The notes beneath the pieces were generated by a model, which saw nothing but the letters and a program-made list of their open reading frames with translations, did not search any database and was not told where the DNA came from. From assembly GCA_003255025.1 (NCBI GenBank), contig QANY01007467.1:248001-312000 (forward strand): a DNA stretch of 64,000 bases, given 5' to 3'. Below are positions 46,632-57,541 of this stretch, in pieces. The stretch comes from Datisca glomerata. Its lineage: Eukaryota > Streptophyta > Magnoliopsida > Cucurbitales > Datiscaceae. Within the stretch, counting starts at the first letter, position 1. Each line of letters opens with the position of its first letter. The translations under genes and the position numbers were made by a program.

Positions 46632-48130
46632 CAAGAATTCAATTAGGGAAGGAAAGAATTCAATTAGGGAAGGAAAGAATCTAGAAATGGTTTGAAGATG
46701 CAGTGGATCATATGAAGTCAAATTCTGCCACTAAACTATGTACGAGTCTGATATCAACAGTATCAAACACTTCAACAAAGCTCACACTATGTTCGGGAGT
46801 ATACAAACAAGTTCTATTAAATGAAGACGAGTGCAATTGCCCAAAACTGAATTGCAGTTCATTTAACGACATTTGATGGGTTTAAGGTTAGAAATTAGGA
46901 ATTTGTTGGAGTTATAGCCTTGTCGGACATCTAGTGTTGTCCACCTAGCTATGAAAGTTGAGAACTGTCCCATAGTCGTACTTCTTACATGGAAAAGAGA
47001 AATAATTACTTGGAGGTTGACAGAAGCCAAGGCGACTATAAGCAAAAGTCTGCAGTTGTTGTTGGTATTATGTAGAAATCACGGTTAGCCACTAATTCTC
47101 AAAGTCAGTCAAAGAAATAATGCTACAAAGGGGAACCATAATCCATCCTAGTTTGTTGGAGGAATGATTATATGCTGTAAGTGTGGAAAAGGGGGCCATA
47201 AGTCTTCTGATTGCAGAAAACTGGCAAAATCGGGGGTAAGTAACAAAGTAGCAAATGCATTGAGCAGAAGGACCATGTTGCTAAACCTCATGGCAATCAA
47301 TATTGACGGGTCCGGTTCCTTCAAGGATCTATACCCTAATGATCCTTTCTTTGGCTCAATTTGGAGTGATTGTACAGATGAGCATCATTGAGAATATTTA
47401 CTGAACGAAGGCTTCCTATTTAAAGGCAATTAACTCTGTATACCCGATTTCTTTAGGGGAGAGAAGCTTTAAAGACATACATGTTGGAGGTTTAGGAGGA
47501 AGTTCGGACAGGATAGATAAGACACGCAATGGTTGAGAATAATTTTTTCTGGCAAAAGATGAGCCGTGACATATACCCGTTTGTCCACAAATGACGGACA
47601 TGTCAAGATTCAAAAGGAGAAGTACAAAACATAGGGCTCTATGCATCATTTCATGTTCCTACAGCACCTTAGGAGGACATAAGCATAAATTTCTTGGGAC
47701 AAAATTACAATGTAGCACTTCTCATCATTAACAAATAAATGGACAAAGGAAAGTAATTAATAGGAGTTTGGGCATTTTGTTTATGTGCCTAGTTGGAGAA
47801 AATCCAAAGTAACTAATAGGAGGTAGTAATTGCACACGCAGGATTTGCTTACAACTACTATGAAAATCAGACTACTTACAAGAACCCTTTTGAGGTAGTG
47901 TATTGGGAGACAACTGACACAATTTTATGATCTAATTTCTATACCATAAATTGGTAAAGGCAACTTACTGGGTGAAAATATGATTGACAAAATGAAAGAA
48001 TTACATGAGTAAATCAAACTAAAGATTGAAGACTCAAATGTAGATTAGAAGAGGGAGATCCAAAACTGTCAAGAAGGAGACATGGTAATGATACCTAAGG
48101 AAAGAAAGATTCCCTGCTGGTTCTTATTCC
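46632..48130 (+). pseudogene. Internally deleted Ty3/gypsy element
   Basis: Gag remnants appear first: a short LRLEIRNLLELQ phrase near 46880 followed by HLAMKVE, typical of chromovirus-like gag, then the knuckle CCKCGKGGHKSSDC at about 47170-47215. The sequence then jumps directly to VANALSRRTMLL, which in full-length elements lies at the end of RNase H. The integrase zinc-binding region follows (EGFLFKGN.LCIP at about 47408-47445, and C-rich phrases to 47600). Protease, RT and most of RNase H are therefore deleted between about 47230 and 47250. Many stops are present. A 20-bp tandem duplication (aagaattcaattagggaagg) sits at 46633-46672. No LTRs were recognised. Confidence 0.7.
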
Positions 48131-48260
48131 AAGGTAAGTGTAAGAAGTGTATCAAATTCAGTTAGTTTTCTAACTTAATTAGACTTTATCAGCCTCTATG
48201 TAACGGTTAAAAAGTAGTTAAAGGCAACTAAAAACTAATATATCAACACATGCAGTACAC

Positions 48261-48381
48261 TACCTTTACATACATATATATATATATATATATACACACA
48301 CATATACATATACATATATATATATACATACACATATACATACACACACACATATATATATATATACACATATACATATAT

Positions 48382-48414
<33 letters not shown>

Positions 48415-48489
48415 CATACACATATACATACACATATACATACATATATATACACATATACATACACATATACATACATATATATATAT
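48261..48489. repeat. TA / CATATA / CACA microsatellite
   Basis: A 230-bp compound microsatellite of alternating purine-pyrimidine steps ((TA)n, (CATATA)n, (CA)n). Long Tyr/Ile/His ORFs on both strands are translations of this repeat. It directly abuts the caulimovirid-like island, and a second, shorter tract of the same kind lies at 57484-57541 inside that island. Confidence 0.95.
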
Positions 48490-48822
48490 CATTTGTATCG
48501 GGGCAGGGAGAGGAGGGGATGAACCCTCCTCCCTATTCCAGAGGTTAAAGTAAACGAGAGCCCACCCTTCACAGGGATTTTACTCATCTACAGCGATACA
48601 AATGATCCAAAGCGCGTTTCGGAGGGTTTGCGGAGGTTATTCCCTTGAGTTATAGGGCAGGACACGCAAACTACTCGGAAGCAATGGAGGAGATGGCGGT
48701 TGGATCATTTGTATCGCTGTAGACGAGTAAAATCCCTGTGAAGGGTGGGCTCTCGTTTACTTTAACCTATGGAATAGGGAGGAGGGTTCATCCCCTCCTC
48801 TCCCTGCCCGATACAAATGATG
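48488..48822. repeat. Large inverted repeat, 122-bp arms around a 91-bp loop
   Basis: 48488-48609 is nearly the exact reverse complement of 48701-48822. The left arm begins at the edge of the microsatellite. Arms include gtttactttaacct and gggagaggaggggatgaacc and their complements. The structure can fold into a very stable hairpin. Confidence 0.9.
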
Positions 48823-49152
48823 ATGATCTGCAGCATCCAAAGTGCGTTTCGGAGGGTTTGCGGAGGTTATTCCCTTGAGTTATCGGGCAGGACACGCAAA
48901 CTACTCGGAAGCAATGGAGGAGATGGCGGTTGGATCATTTGTATCGCTGTAGACGAGTAAAATCCCTGTGAAGGGTGGGCTCTCGTTTACTTTAACCTCT
49001 GGAATAGGGAGGAGGGTTCATCCCCTCCTCTCCCTGCCCGTTACAAATGATGATGATCTGCAGCATCCACAGTGCGTTTCGGAGGGTTTGCGGAGGTTAT
49101 TCCCTTGAGTTATCGGGCAGGACACGCAAACTACTCGGAAGCAATGGAGGAG
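48610..49152 (+). repeat. 230-bp tandem repeats upstream of the capsid ORF
   Basis: Units start at 48610, 48840 and 49070 (the last only 83 bp long), each opening with a gcgtttcggagggtttgcgg phrase. They are almost identical. A further copy appears at 51588-51767 as part of the 2615-bp duplication. The spacer belongs to the leader of the gag-like ORF; it is GC-richer than its surroundings and non-coding. Confidence 0.9.
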
Positions 49153-51587
49153 CGCTCGTGCTCTTTAACCGTAAGTTCTTCTTCCCCATATCATCTGTTG
49201 CATGAGACCATGTATGTCTTAATGTAAACCATGTATAACCATGACTATAAACTCTACTAATCATGATCCTGCTGCTAGCCTAAGGCACTCAATATGTATC
49301 TATTATGGTTGCGGACAAAGTCTTCACCAGGATTTTATGCAACCAAAATATAAGGATTTCCGAGATTGGTATTTCACCAACCATAATCCTCAACAGCTCT
49401 TAGACCTTAAGAAACTGTACTACTTCCACTTAGAACAGAATCAAACCCTTCAGTCTTTCCCTGAATGGTATTACCAGCTCACTCAGAGAGTTAAAATTAA
49501 GGATGATCAACAATTACAAGTTCTTACCAATATAAAGAAAACTTGGATTACCACTATTGGTAGAACTTACCAAGCTATTCATCCACCACATTTATCCTTA
49601 GAACTGGCTCCAGGACAAAGTAACCAAAAACATTTGGTCATTAATCCATATACTGAGGTGCCAGATAAGACCAACCATCAGGATATTGTTAAGGTAAAAG
49701 ATATTGTACATGTAACTAAACAGAACAATTACACCAACCTCTTCCTTCAAACTGTAGGAACTCAGTTAACTAGGATAGAGGAACAAGTTTCTCAAATCCA
49801 GGAGATCCAATCTAAAACTCCTCCTACTGATAAACCTAAATTAACTATTGAACCAGTTACTCTTAAACCTCCTTTAGATGTCCAGAATTTTAAATTAAAA
49901 TCGAGTAAGAAGGAGGAAGACTTCATGGAATCCATTATGGATAAGATCAAGAATTTAAAGATCTCAACACCTGATAAGACCACACCTGAATCATCTTCAG
50001 GACAGTTGAACGTGATGAATCAGGACACACCTAATCCTGATGAACCAGAAGAGTATTCCCTCTCTCAAATTCTTGATATTCAAAAGAATTTTGATGATTC
50101 CATCAACAAACTATCTTCTAACTATTCCAAAAGACCTACGACCCGTACAGCTTTAACTGGACCAAGTAGGTATTACTATCCTAGACCTACTCCCCAAGAT
50201 ATTCTTTATGAAGAAGACTTTCTTCATTCTCAGAAATCTTACCATGGGAAAACCATCTATGAATGGAACATAGATGGCAAAACAGAATATCAGGTCTTCG
50301 AGACCATTCATCAAATGATCATGTATTCTTTTGTCTGCAAACAGAATGATAATACAGATCACCAGATCTGCAGATTCCTAGTCAACGGTTTCACAAGAAT
50401 ACTGAAAGGCTGGTGGGACAACTGTCTCACTGAAAGTCAACGCCAAGAAATCTTAGACTCTTTCAAAATTCATAGTGACCCAATTACTGGTACTCACACC
50501 AGAACTGAAGACGCTTGTTATACCCTGGCCCAATCCATTATTCACCATTTCCTTGGCCCAGGAATAGTCAATACTGATAGACACAGAGAACTCCTCCAAA
50601 ACCTGAGATGCCCTTCTCTGACTCACTTCAGATGGTATAAAGATGTCTTTCTTATGAAAGTCATGCAGAGAAGTGACGCAAACAATGAACATTGGAAGGC
50701 AAAGTTCATTGATGGCCTCCCAAGTCTTTTTGCTGAAAGAGTAAGAAGAAAACTCCGAGATAAGCATGATCAAATGGATATTCCTTATGATCAATACACT
50801 TATGGACATCTCATTGCCCTAGTAATAGAAGAAGGACTAGGATTATGCAATGATATGAAACTTCAACATATGATGAAGAATCAGAATTTGGACAACAGAA
50901 AAGAATTAGGTGAATTTTGTGATCAATTTGCCTATAATACGAAAATCCATTATCCAACCACTTCTTCTTCATCCAAACCTCCTAGGATGTCCTCAAAGCA
51001 TCCGAAACCGAATAAAAAAATACTTTTCCAAAAAGAAATTCAGACATAAAGAACTCAAATATAAACCTCCACCACATCAGAAATCTCATAACAGCAAAGG
51101 CAAAGCCATTTGTTATAAGTGTGGATTAACTGGCCATTTTGCCAACAAATGCCGATCTAAATTCAAAATAAAACTTCATGAGTTAGCTCTCGATGAAGAA
51201 ACTCAACAAAAGATTCTGAACTGCCTCTCTGAAGACAGTTCTACTACCAATTCAGATGATGACATTGCATATATTTCTTCATCTGAATCTGATTCTTCTG
51301 TCACATCTGAACAACCCGATCAACCTTGTTGCAGCTCTAAGAACTGCAATGCCATAACTGAAACCAATTATTGGAAGGCAATAGTTGAGATGAATGGTTT
51401 AGATTTGAAAGGACCAGGTCTAAATGTTTTAACTGACACTCAACGATCTCTTCTTGCCACAGCTGATCAAATCACTGATCCGGAGATGAAACTCAAGTTT
51501 TTAGAAACTTGTTACAAAGAATACTCCACTCCTGAGCTCAAACCTGTAGAAAACTACAGTATGAAAGAATTATTAAACCGTATCCAT
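48973..51587 (+). repeat. 2615-bp unit, first copy of a tandem duplication
   Basis: The sequence from 48973 recurs from 51588, offset exactly 2615, with only a handful of substitutions (for example near 49359/51974 and 49788/52403). The first unit ends inside the capsid/gag polyprotein at 51587, where the leader repeat restarts. The very high identity means either a recent event or an assembly artefact. Confidence 0.9.
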
Positions 51588-51665
51588 GGGTGGGCTCTCG
51601 TTTACTTTAACCTCTGGAATAGGGAGGAGGGTTCATCCCCTCCTCTCCCTGCCCGTTACAAATGA
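49241..51665 (+). pseudogene. Caulimovirid-like capsid/gag polyprotein, copy 1
   Basis: A 602-codon frame runs from ATG 49241 (first ATG after the stop at 49220). In order it has a basic N-terminus, a helical/coiled-coil segment (LFLQTVGTQLTRIEEQVSQI, about residues 168-187), a low-complexity linker, and a capsid core. The core contains GWWDNCL (about 391), the KFIDGLPSLFAERVRRKL phrase (about 488-505), TYGHL and GLGLCNDMKL (about 525-545). At a run of seven A's (about 51010) the frame shifts by one base into the overlapping frame 50910-51665. That frame carries a Lys-rich stretch, the zinc knuckle CYKCGLTGHFANKC and an acidic Ser-rich tail, then reads through the duplication junction and stops. 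The order capsid core, basic stretch, CCHC knuckle matches caulimovirid coat proteins, which package viral DNA. An LTR-element gag is less likely given the neighbouring pol without integrase. Confidence 0.8.
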
Positions 51666-53411
51666 TGATGATCTGCAGCATCCACAGTGCGTTTCGGAGG
51701 GTTTGCGGAGGTTATTCCCTTGAGTTATCGGGCAGGACACGCAAACTACTCGGAAGCAATGGAGGAGCGCTCGTGCTCTTTAACCGTAAGTTCTTCTTCC
51801 CCATATCATCTGTTGCATGAGACCATGTATGTCTTAATGTAAACCATGTATAACCATGACTATAAACTCTACTAATCATGATCCTGCTGCTAGCCTAAGG
51901 CACTCAATATGTATCTATTATGGTTGCGGACAAAGTCTTCACCAGGATTTTATGCAACCAAAATATAAGGATTTTCGATATTGGTATTTCACCAACCATA
52001 ATCCTCAACAGCTCTTAGACCTTAAGAAACTGTACTACTTCCACTTAGAACAGAATCAAACCCTTCAGTCTTTCCCTGAATGGTATTACCAGCTCACTCA
52101 GAGAGTTAAAATTAAGGATGATCAACAATTACAAGTTCTTACCAATATAAAGAAAACTTGGATTACCACTATTGGTAGAACTTACCAAGCTATTCATCCA
52201 CCACATTTATCCTTAGAACTGGCTCCAGGACAAAGTAACCAAAAACATTTGGTCATTAATCCATATACTGAGGTGCCAGATAAGACCAACCATCAGGATA
52301 TTGTTAAGGTAAAAGATATTGTACATGTAACTAAACAGAACAATTACACCAACCTCTTCCTTCAAACTGTAGGAACTCAGTTAACTAGGATAGAGGAACA
52401 GGTTTCTCAAATCCAGGAGATCCAATCTAAAACTCCTCCTACTGATAAACCTAAATTAACTATTGAACCAGTTACTCTTAAACCTCCTTTAGATGTCCAG
52501 AATTTTAAATTAAAATCGAGTAAGAAGGAGGAAGACTTCATGGAATCCATTATGGATAAGATCAAGAATTTAAAGATCTCAACACCTGATAAGACCACAC
52601 CTGAATCATCTTCAGGACAGTTGAACGTGATGAATCAGGACACACCTAATCCTGATGAACCAGAAGAGTATTCCCTCTCTCAAATTCTTGATATTCAAAA
52701 GAATTTTGATGATTCCATCAACAAACTATCTTCTAACTATTCCAAAAGACCTACGACCCGTACAGCTTTAACTGGACCAAGTAGGTATTACTATCCTAGA
52801 CCTACTCCCCAAGATATTCTTTATGAAGAAGACTTTCTTCATTCTCAGAAATCTTACCATGGGAAAACCATCTATGAATGGAACATAGATGGCAAAACAG
52901 AATATCAGGTCTTCGAGACCATTCATCAAATGATCATGTATTCTTTTGTCTGCAAACAGAATGATAATACAGATCACCAGATCTGCAGATTCCTAGTCAA
53001 CGGTTTCACAAGAATACTGAAAGGCTGGTGGGACAACTGTCTCACTGAAAGTCAACGCCAAGAAATCTTAGACTCTTTCAAAATTCATAGTGACCCAATT
53101 ACTGGTACTCACACCAGAACTGAAGACGCTTGTTATACCCTGGCCCAATCCATTATTCACCATTTCCTTGGCCCAGGAATAGTCAATACTGATAGACACA
53201 GAGAACTCCTCCAAAACCTGAGATGCCCTTCTCTGACTCACTTCAGATGGTATAAAGATGTCTTTCTTATGAAAGTCATGCAGAGAAGTGACGCAAACAA
53301 TGAACATTGGAAGGCAAAGTTCATTGATGGCCTCCCAAGTCTTTTTGCTGAAAGAGTAAGAAGAAAACTCCGAGATAAGCATGATCAAATGGATATTCCT
53401 TATGATCAATA
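51588..53411 (+). repeat. 2615-bp unit, second (truncated) copy
   Basis: This copy reproduces the first from leader repeat to the capsid core and stops at 53411, where one undetermined base (n, 53412) is followed by sequence belonging 450 codons earlier in the ORF. Confidence 0.9.
51856..53411 (+). pseudogene. Capsid/gag polyprotein, copy 2 (truncated)
   Basis: Same start and protein as copy 1 for about 518 codons, with a few substitutions (one near residue 41). It lacks the TYGHL region, basic stretch and zinc knuckle, because it is cut at the n at 53412. Confidence 0.85.
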
Positions 53412-53412
53412 N
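53412..53412. other. Undetermined base at a sequence discontinuity
   Basis: The only n in the window sits exactly where copy 2 of the gag unit jumps back to an internal position. This suggests a contig join or collapsed gap rather than a biological breakpoint. Confidence 0.8.
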
Positions 53413-53876
53413 CTCTTAAACCTCCTTTAGATGTCCAGAATTTTAAATTAAAATCGAGTAAGAAGGAGGAAGACTTCATGGAATCCTTTATGGATAAGAT
53501 CAAGAATTTAAAGATCTCAACACTTGATAAGACCACACCTGAATCATCTTCAGGACAGTTGAACGTGATGAATCAGGACACACCTAATCCTGATGAACAA
53601 GAAGAGTATTCCCTCTCTCAAATTCTTGATATTCAAAAGAATTTTGATGATTCCATCAACAAACTATCTTCTAACTATTCCAAAAGACCTACGACCCGTA
53701 CAGCTTTAACTGGACCAAGTAGGTATTACTATCCTAGACCTACTCCCCAAGATATTCTTTATGAAGAAGACTTTCTTCATTCTCAGAAATCTTACCATGG
53801 GAAAACCATCTATGAATGGAACATAGATGGCAAAACAGAATATCAGGTCTTCGAGACCATTCATCAAATGATCATG
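53413..53876 (+). pseudogene. Capsid/gag polyprotein fragment, copy 3
   Basis: 464 bp correspond to 49860-50323 of copy 1 (offset 3553), with several substitutions absent from copies 1 and 2. The fragment starts at the n and ends at 53876, where the plus-strand viral sequence meets the non-coding region of the minus-strand element B. Confidence 0.85.
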
Positions 53877-54202
53877 AGCAGTCTATTGTTCATTAAAGAA
53901 AAGCTTCGTTCCCTCAACAAGGGTGAGAGATCCCTTTTATAATATAGAAGAAATCTAACTAGGGTACACACAATATAGAAGTAACCTAACTAGAGTACAG
54001 GCGTAGATAAAAAGTAACTATACAACAGTAGTCTATAATTACATAGCATAAAGTGGCGTGCTAAGCATCGTCCACATGTGCGGATGAGAGAGCAGTTCTG
54101 TAGAATTCTTTGTCTGTCACTGTTTGTGTCGGACAGCTAAGAGCGTTACTATAGACGTCGTTGTTTGGTACTATTATTTGGAGGATAGCTCGTCAATTAG
54201 GC
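53877..54202 (-). promoter_or_regulatory. Non-coding region of element B with TATA box and tandem repeat
   Basis: Minus-strand TATAAAAG lies at 53941-53934 and would start transcription near 53905. Immediately upstream (minus sense) is a 31-bp direct repeat (53941-53971 and 53972-54002). The region follows the last ORF of element B, as the intergenic promoter region does in caulimovirids. It is cut after only ~60 bp of transcribed leader by the junction with gag copy 3, so no primer-binding site or poly(A) signal remains. Confidence 0.55.
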
Positions 54203-55576
54203 TTAGTGGAGTTTGCCTTTCCCTTTCTGGTCTTTGTCTTTGTCAATCTGGTCAGAAATTATTACGGCTAAGGAATCCCAGAAGTCAGCAATTGTAGGCT
54301 CTGGTGGGTCCTCTGTATTGGTCAGGTCTGGCGTCAAGTCTGGTATGTCATCCTGCGGGTCTTGGCTCTCGCCAGCAAGGATGCTGAATGCATTATGTTG
54401 GCTGATGTCCACACTGAGATCAGTGATGGCAGGAGGAGGCGAAATGGATAATGGTCTGGATGGACTTGGATTAGTACTGATTGTGGCCATTGAGGTAGTG
54501 TCAGAACCAAAAACATGAAGGAATTGTTTTTTAACGAAGGCCATGGTTTTCACAGCTAATTCTCAGTCAGTAATATGAGGAAATTGCTGTTTAATTAGGT
54601 TTTGAGCATTGAGGAAAGGGTTGCTCGTTGGTTCTGGTACAGGTTTAGGAATGGAATCATAGCAGGCTTGGGCATGGGTTTTGATGATTTTGGTTAATTC
54701 TGATATGTGGGGGTTCATACCTTTGTCCCACCATTTAGTGAAAAAGATACGTTTTAATACTGGTATACCATTTTGGTATTCACATTTCAAATCCCATTTC
54801 CATATCCATGGGATGTTAAATCGGATGATAAAATAAATCCAGGCTTTGGAAACAGTGGTATTTTTCTGAAAAAGGGCATATTGGGAATGCCACTCTTTAA
54901 ATTCAGTTTGTAATTTTTCTGGTAGAGTTTCAATGGTAATACCAAATTTATCCCACCAAAGGAGGAACCAGTTTGGTAATCCTGAGTCTAAGACTTCAGG
55001 GCAAATACGGATAAACCATGTATGGTTAAGTATCGGATTTTGATAATAAAACGTATTGGTAAAAGATTCAATATAATCCCAGTAGCTGTATTTAATTGTT
55101 TTCTGGTGTATTTCCATTGTTTTAGTAGTATGAGGATGTAAACCCCATTGATTAATGGAAATAAAATTGCGCATAACAGCCTTACTAAAAGTAATTGGGC
55201 TGGTATTTCGGTTTGAGTCATGGAAAGTATGTCTAATTTCCATGCTTCCAGATTGAACTACTATAGCCTCATAAATATATCTATAGTGTCCAAACCTGGT
55301 TGGATACTGTTGTGTGGAGAGATAACGATTTTTTATCTCCCATGGATCTTCCATCCATTTCTCATCATTCGGTTCAATAATGAGGATCCGCTCCTCAGTC
55401 ATTCGGTTAAGTATATACTGTTCAGGTGTCAAGAGGACTTCTTTTGTACTCTTACGAGTAGCCTCTTGAACACTGGGGAATTCTGAGGGTCAGAAAATCT
55501 CATCATTCGGATCTTGCAGATTAATTCTGCCACGTCCGCGCCCACGAGAGCTACGGCCTCTTCCTCGGCTATTCAT
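54203..55576 (-). pseudogene. Element B extra ORF with 'KWWDK' domain, overlaps RNase H stop
   Basis: The ATG at 55576 overlaps the TAG that ends the RNase H frame (ATGAATAG), a coupling typical of compact viral genomes. The N-terminus is Arg/Gly-rich (RGRGRSSRGRGRGR), suggesting nucleic-acid binding. After an in-frame TGA at 55492 the frame runs as 54563-55432. It contains a conserved region with YRYIYEAIVVQSGS, WFIRICPEV, LPNWFLLWWDKFG, IPWIWKWD and TKWWDKGMN. A second in-frame TGA at 54563 separates a Pro/Ser-rich acidic C-terminus (to 54203). A related domain lies in element C on the plus strand. I do not recognise a biochemical function; it does not look like the 30K movement protein or a CaMV-type transactivator, and has no enzyme motif. 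Confidence 0.65.
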
Positions 55577-57039
55577 GAGAGAATTTATCCTGTAAATATT
55601 CACGGGTTAGAAAATCAGGAAGAGAATTCTTTTCACTTTTAATATATTCAATATCAAAGTCAAAGATAGATAAAATGCTTTTCCATGAGGCAAACATTTG
55701 TTTAGATGCAAGGTTTTGAACATTTTTTTTTTGAAAATCTGTTTTGCAGCAGAGCAATCAACACGGATAAGAAAATGCTGGTTTAAAAGATCATCTTGAA
55801 ATTTTAAAACACATTTTATAATTGCTAAACATTCTTGTTTAATTGTCGGATAATTCTTTGCTGGTCCTTTCCAGGTACCAGAGGTGAACCTTAATAGTTC
55901 TTCTTTATGAGTTTGGGGATTTAACTGTTTTAGAATACCTCCATATCCTAAGTTAGAGGCATCAGTTTCTACTATTTTATTCCATGTCGGGTGTGGTAAA
56001 GCTAAACAATGTAATTGTTGAATCTTAGCTTTAATATGCTTAACTGCTAAGGTAAGATCTGATGTCCAAGGTATAGGTTTTTTTTGGAGTCTCTGATTTA
56101 ATAGGGCAGTATCCTGAGCTAATTGAGGATAAAAGTCACGGATATAGTTCAGGCTTCCTAGAAAGCGTTGTAATTGAGTTTTATCTTTTATTTCATCTGG
56201 AAATTTAGATGCAAAATCTATGCTACGGTTAATAGGGATAATAGTGCCATTAGATATGTTATGGCCTAAGAATCTAACTGTTGTTTGAAATAATTTCATT
56301 TTAGGAGCAGATAAGACTAAGCCATTTCTAATAATCACATGCTTAAAAATATTCAGATGTTTGAAATGTTGATCTATGGATGATGAGAAAATCAAGACAT
56401 CATCAATATAACAGATAATGAATGCAGTATAAGCATTGAAAATATCATTCATAATATGCTGGAATTCAGATGGACCATTTTTCACACCAAATGGTAAAAC
56501 ATTTCATTCAAAATGGCCAAAAGGTACAGTAAATGCAGTTTTATACCTGTCAGCTTCAGCTATTTGAATTTGCCAGAATCCAGATTTCAGATCAAATTTG
56601 GAAAAGATCACAGAATCATAAAGTCTATCTAATAGATCTTTTTTATTCGGAATTGGATATCTAATCCATTGTAAGGCATCATTTAATGGTTTATAGTTGA
56701 TCACTAATCTAGGTGATCCTCTTTCTATTTCAGCATTCTTATTACCATAGAAACCAGTACAACTCCAGGGAGATTTACTGGGTCTAATTAATTTCTTTGT
56801 TAACAAAGATTCAATGTCAGTTTTACATAGTTCTAAATATTCCTTTTTCATTTGACTAGGTCTGGATTTAGTAGAAATATTCTTCTCATTGAAGTCAGGC
56901 TGATAAGGCAAAGAGATGATGTGTTTCTTTCTATCCCAAAAGGCATTAGGGATATCACTACATGTCTCAGATTGGAATTCATGAAGAATAGTTTGAATTC
57001 TCTTTTATAGTGTTGGTTGTTGAAGACGTTGGTCAACAG
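55569..57039 (-). pseudogene. Element B reverse transcriptase and RNase H
   Basis: The RT opens with the FNEKNISTKSRPSQM phrase and continues through VINYKPLNDAL, SKFDLKSGFWQIQI and PFG (56911-56504). After an in-frame TGA it runs on in 56485-55607 with the catalytic YIDDVLIFS and FLGHNIS, then FLGSLNYIRDFYP. RNase H starts at VETDASNLGYGG and ends with DFDIEYIKSEKNSLPDFLTREY, the last part in another frame after a shift in a ten-T run near 55722-55731. RT/RNase H copies the viral RNA into DNA. No integrase follows; an unrelated ORF overlaps the stop instead. YIDD and the C-terminal LPDFLTRE signature fit caulimovirids. Confidence 0.9.
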
Positions 57040-57480
57040 TTAAGAAGTGTATTTCTTTTTGTAATAAGTTAATCTGATTTTTTTATTATCAATCAAATGT
57101 CTGATGATATCAACTTCCTTTGTATATAGTTTGGTAATGAATTCAAAGGAAATGTTAACGGTGTCAACAACTGTATGGATACCAGAGGTATCAATTCTGG
57201 TAATAGGCATAATTGAATTGAGAAAAGGATTGCCTAATATAATGCTTTGTTTCATATTCTTTATGAGCACAAATGAAGCAGGTATGCACATTCCCTGTTT
57301 GCAGATAAGCGCTTCTGGTATTTTGTACTGAATTCTCATAGAATTTCCACTGGCGCTTGTGAGGGATTGAGTAGTTGTATGAAAATATTTTAAAGGAATT
57401 AATCATTCATGGATACAGTTCATATCTGCACCACTATCTATTAAGACAACGGCGTCAGTTATGAGGAAATCAGGTTTGAT
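57040..57480 (-). pseudogene. Element B aspartic protease
   Basis: Minus-strand frame with AVVLIDSGADMNCIHE, containing the D-S-G active site, followed at once by an in-frame TGA. Then LKYF, a SASGNSMRIQYKIPEA stretch and SIILGNPFLNSIMPI (the ILG-type flap-partner motif) extend to the stop at 57040. The protease processes the viral polyprotein. Its 5' end abuts the microsatellite at 57484, so the capsid part of element B is not contiguous here. Confidence 0.85.
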
Positions 57481-57483
57481 TAC

Positions 57484-57541
57484 TATATATATACATACAC
57501 ATATACATACACATATACATATATATATATATATATATACT
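57484..57541. repeat. TA/CATATA microsatellite at a viral junction
   Basis: 58 bp of the same repeat types as 48261-48489. On its high-coordinate side is the RNase H start of element A; on its low-coordinate side is the protease of element B. Two viral genomes are thus fused through a microsatellite. Confidence 0.9.

Noticed and set aside
48235..48522. Long Tyr/Ile/Val/Cys and His/Ile ORFs on both strands
   Set aside because: They are translations of the TA/CA microsatellite in several frames at once.
49792..53409. Minus-strand ORFs inside the duplicated capsid region
   Set aside because: They occur identically in each copy as antisense shadows of the long plus-strand ORF and carry no motif.
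54213..54518. Plus-strand 101-codon ORF near element B's last ORF
   Set aside because: It is the complement of the Pro/Ser-rich C-terminus on the minus strand and has no independent signal.
48261..57541. Whole island as a single LTR retrotransposon
   Set aside because: No integrase follows RNase H, no paired LTRs with TG...CA and target duplications were found, gag and pol lie on opposite strands, and RT/RNase H signatures are caulimovirid-like.
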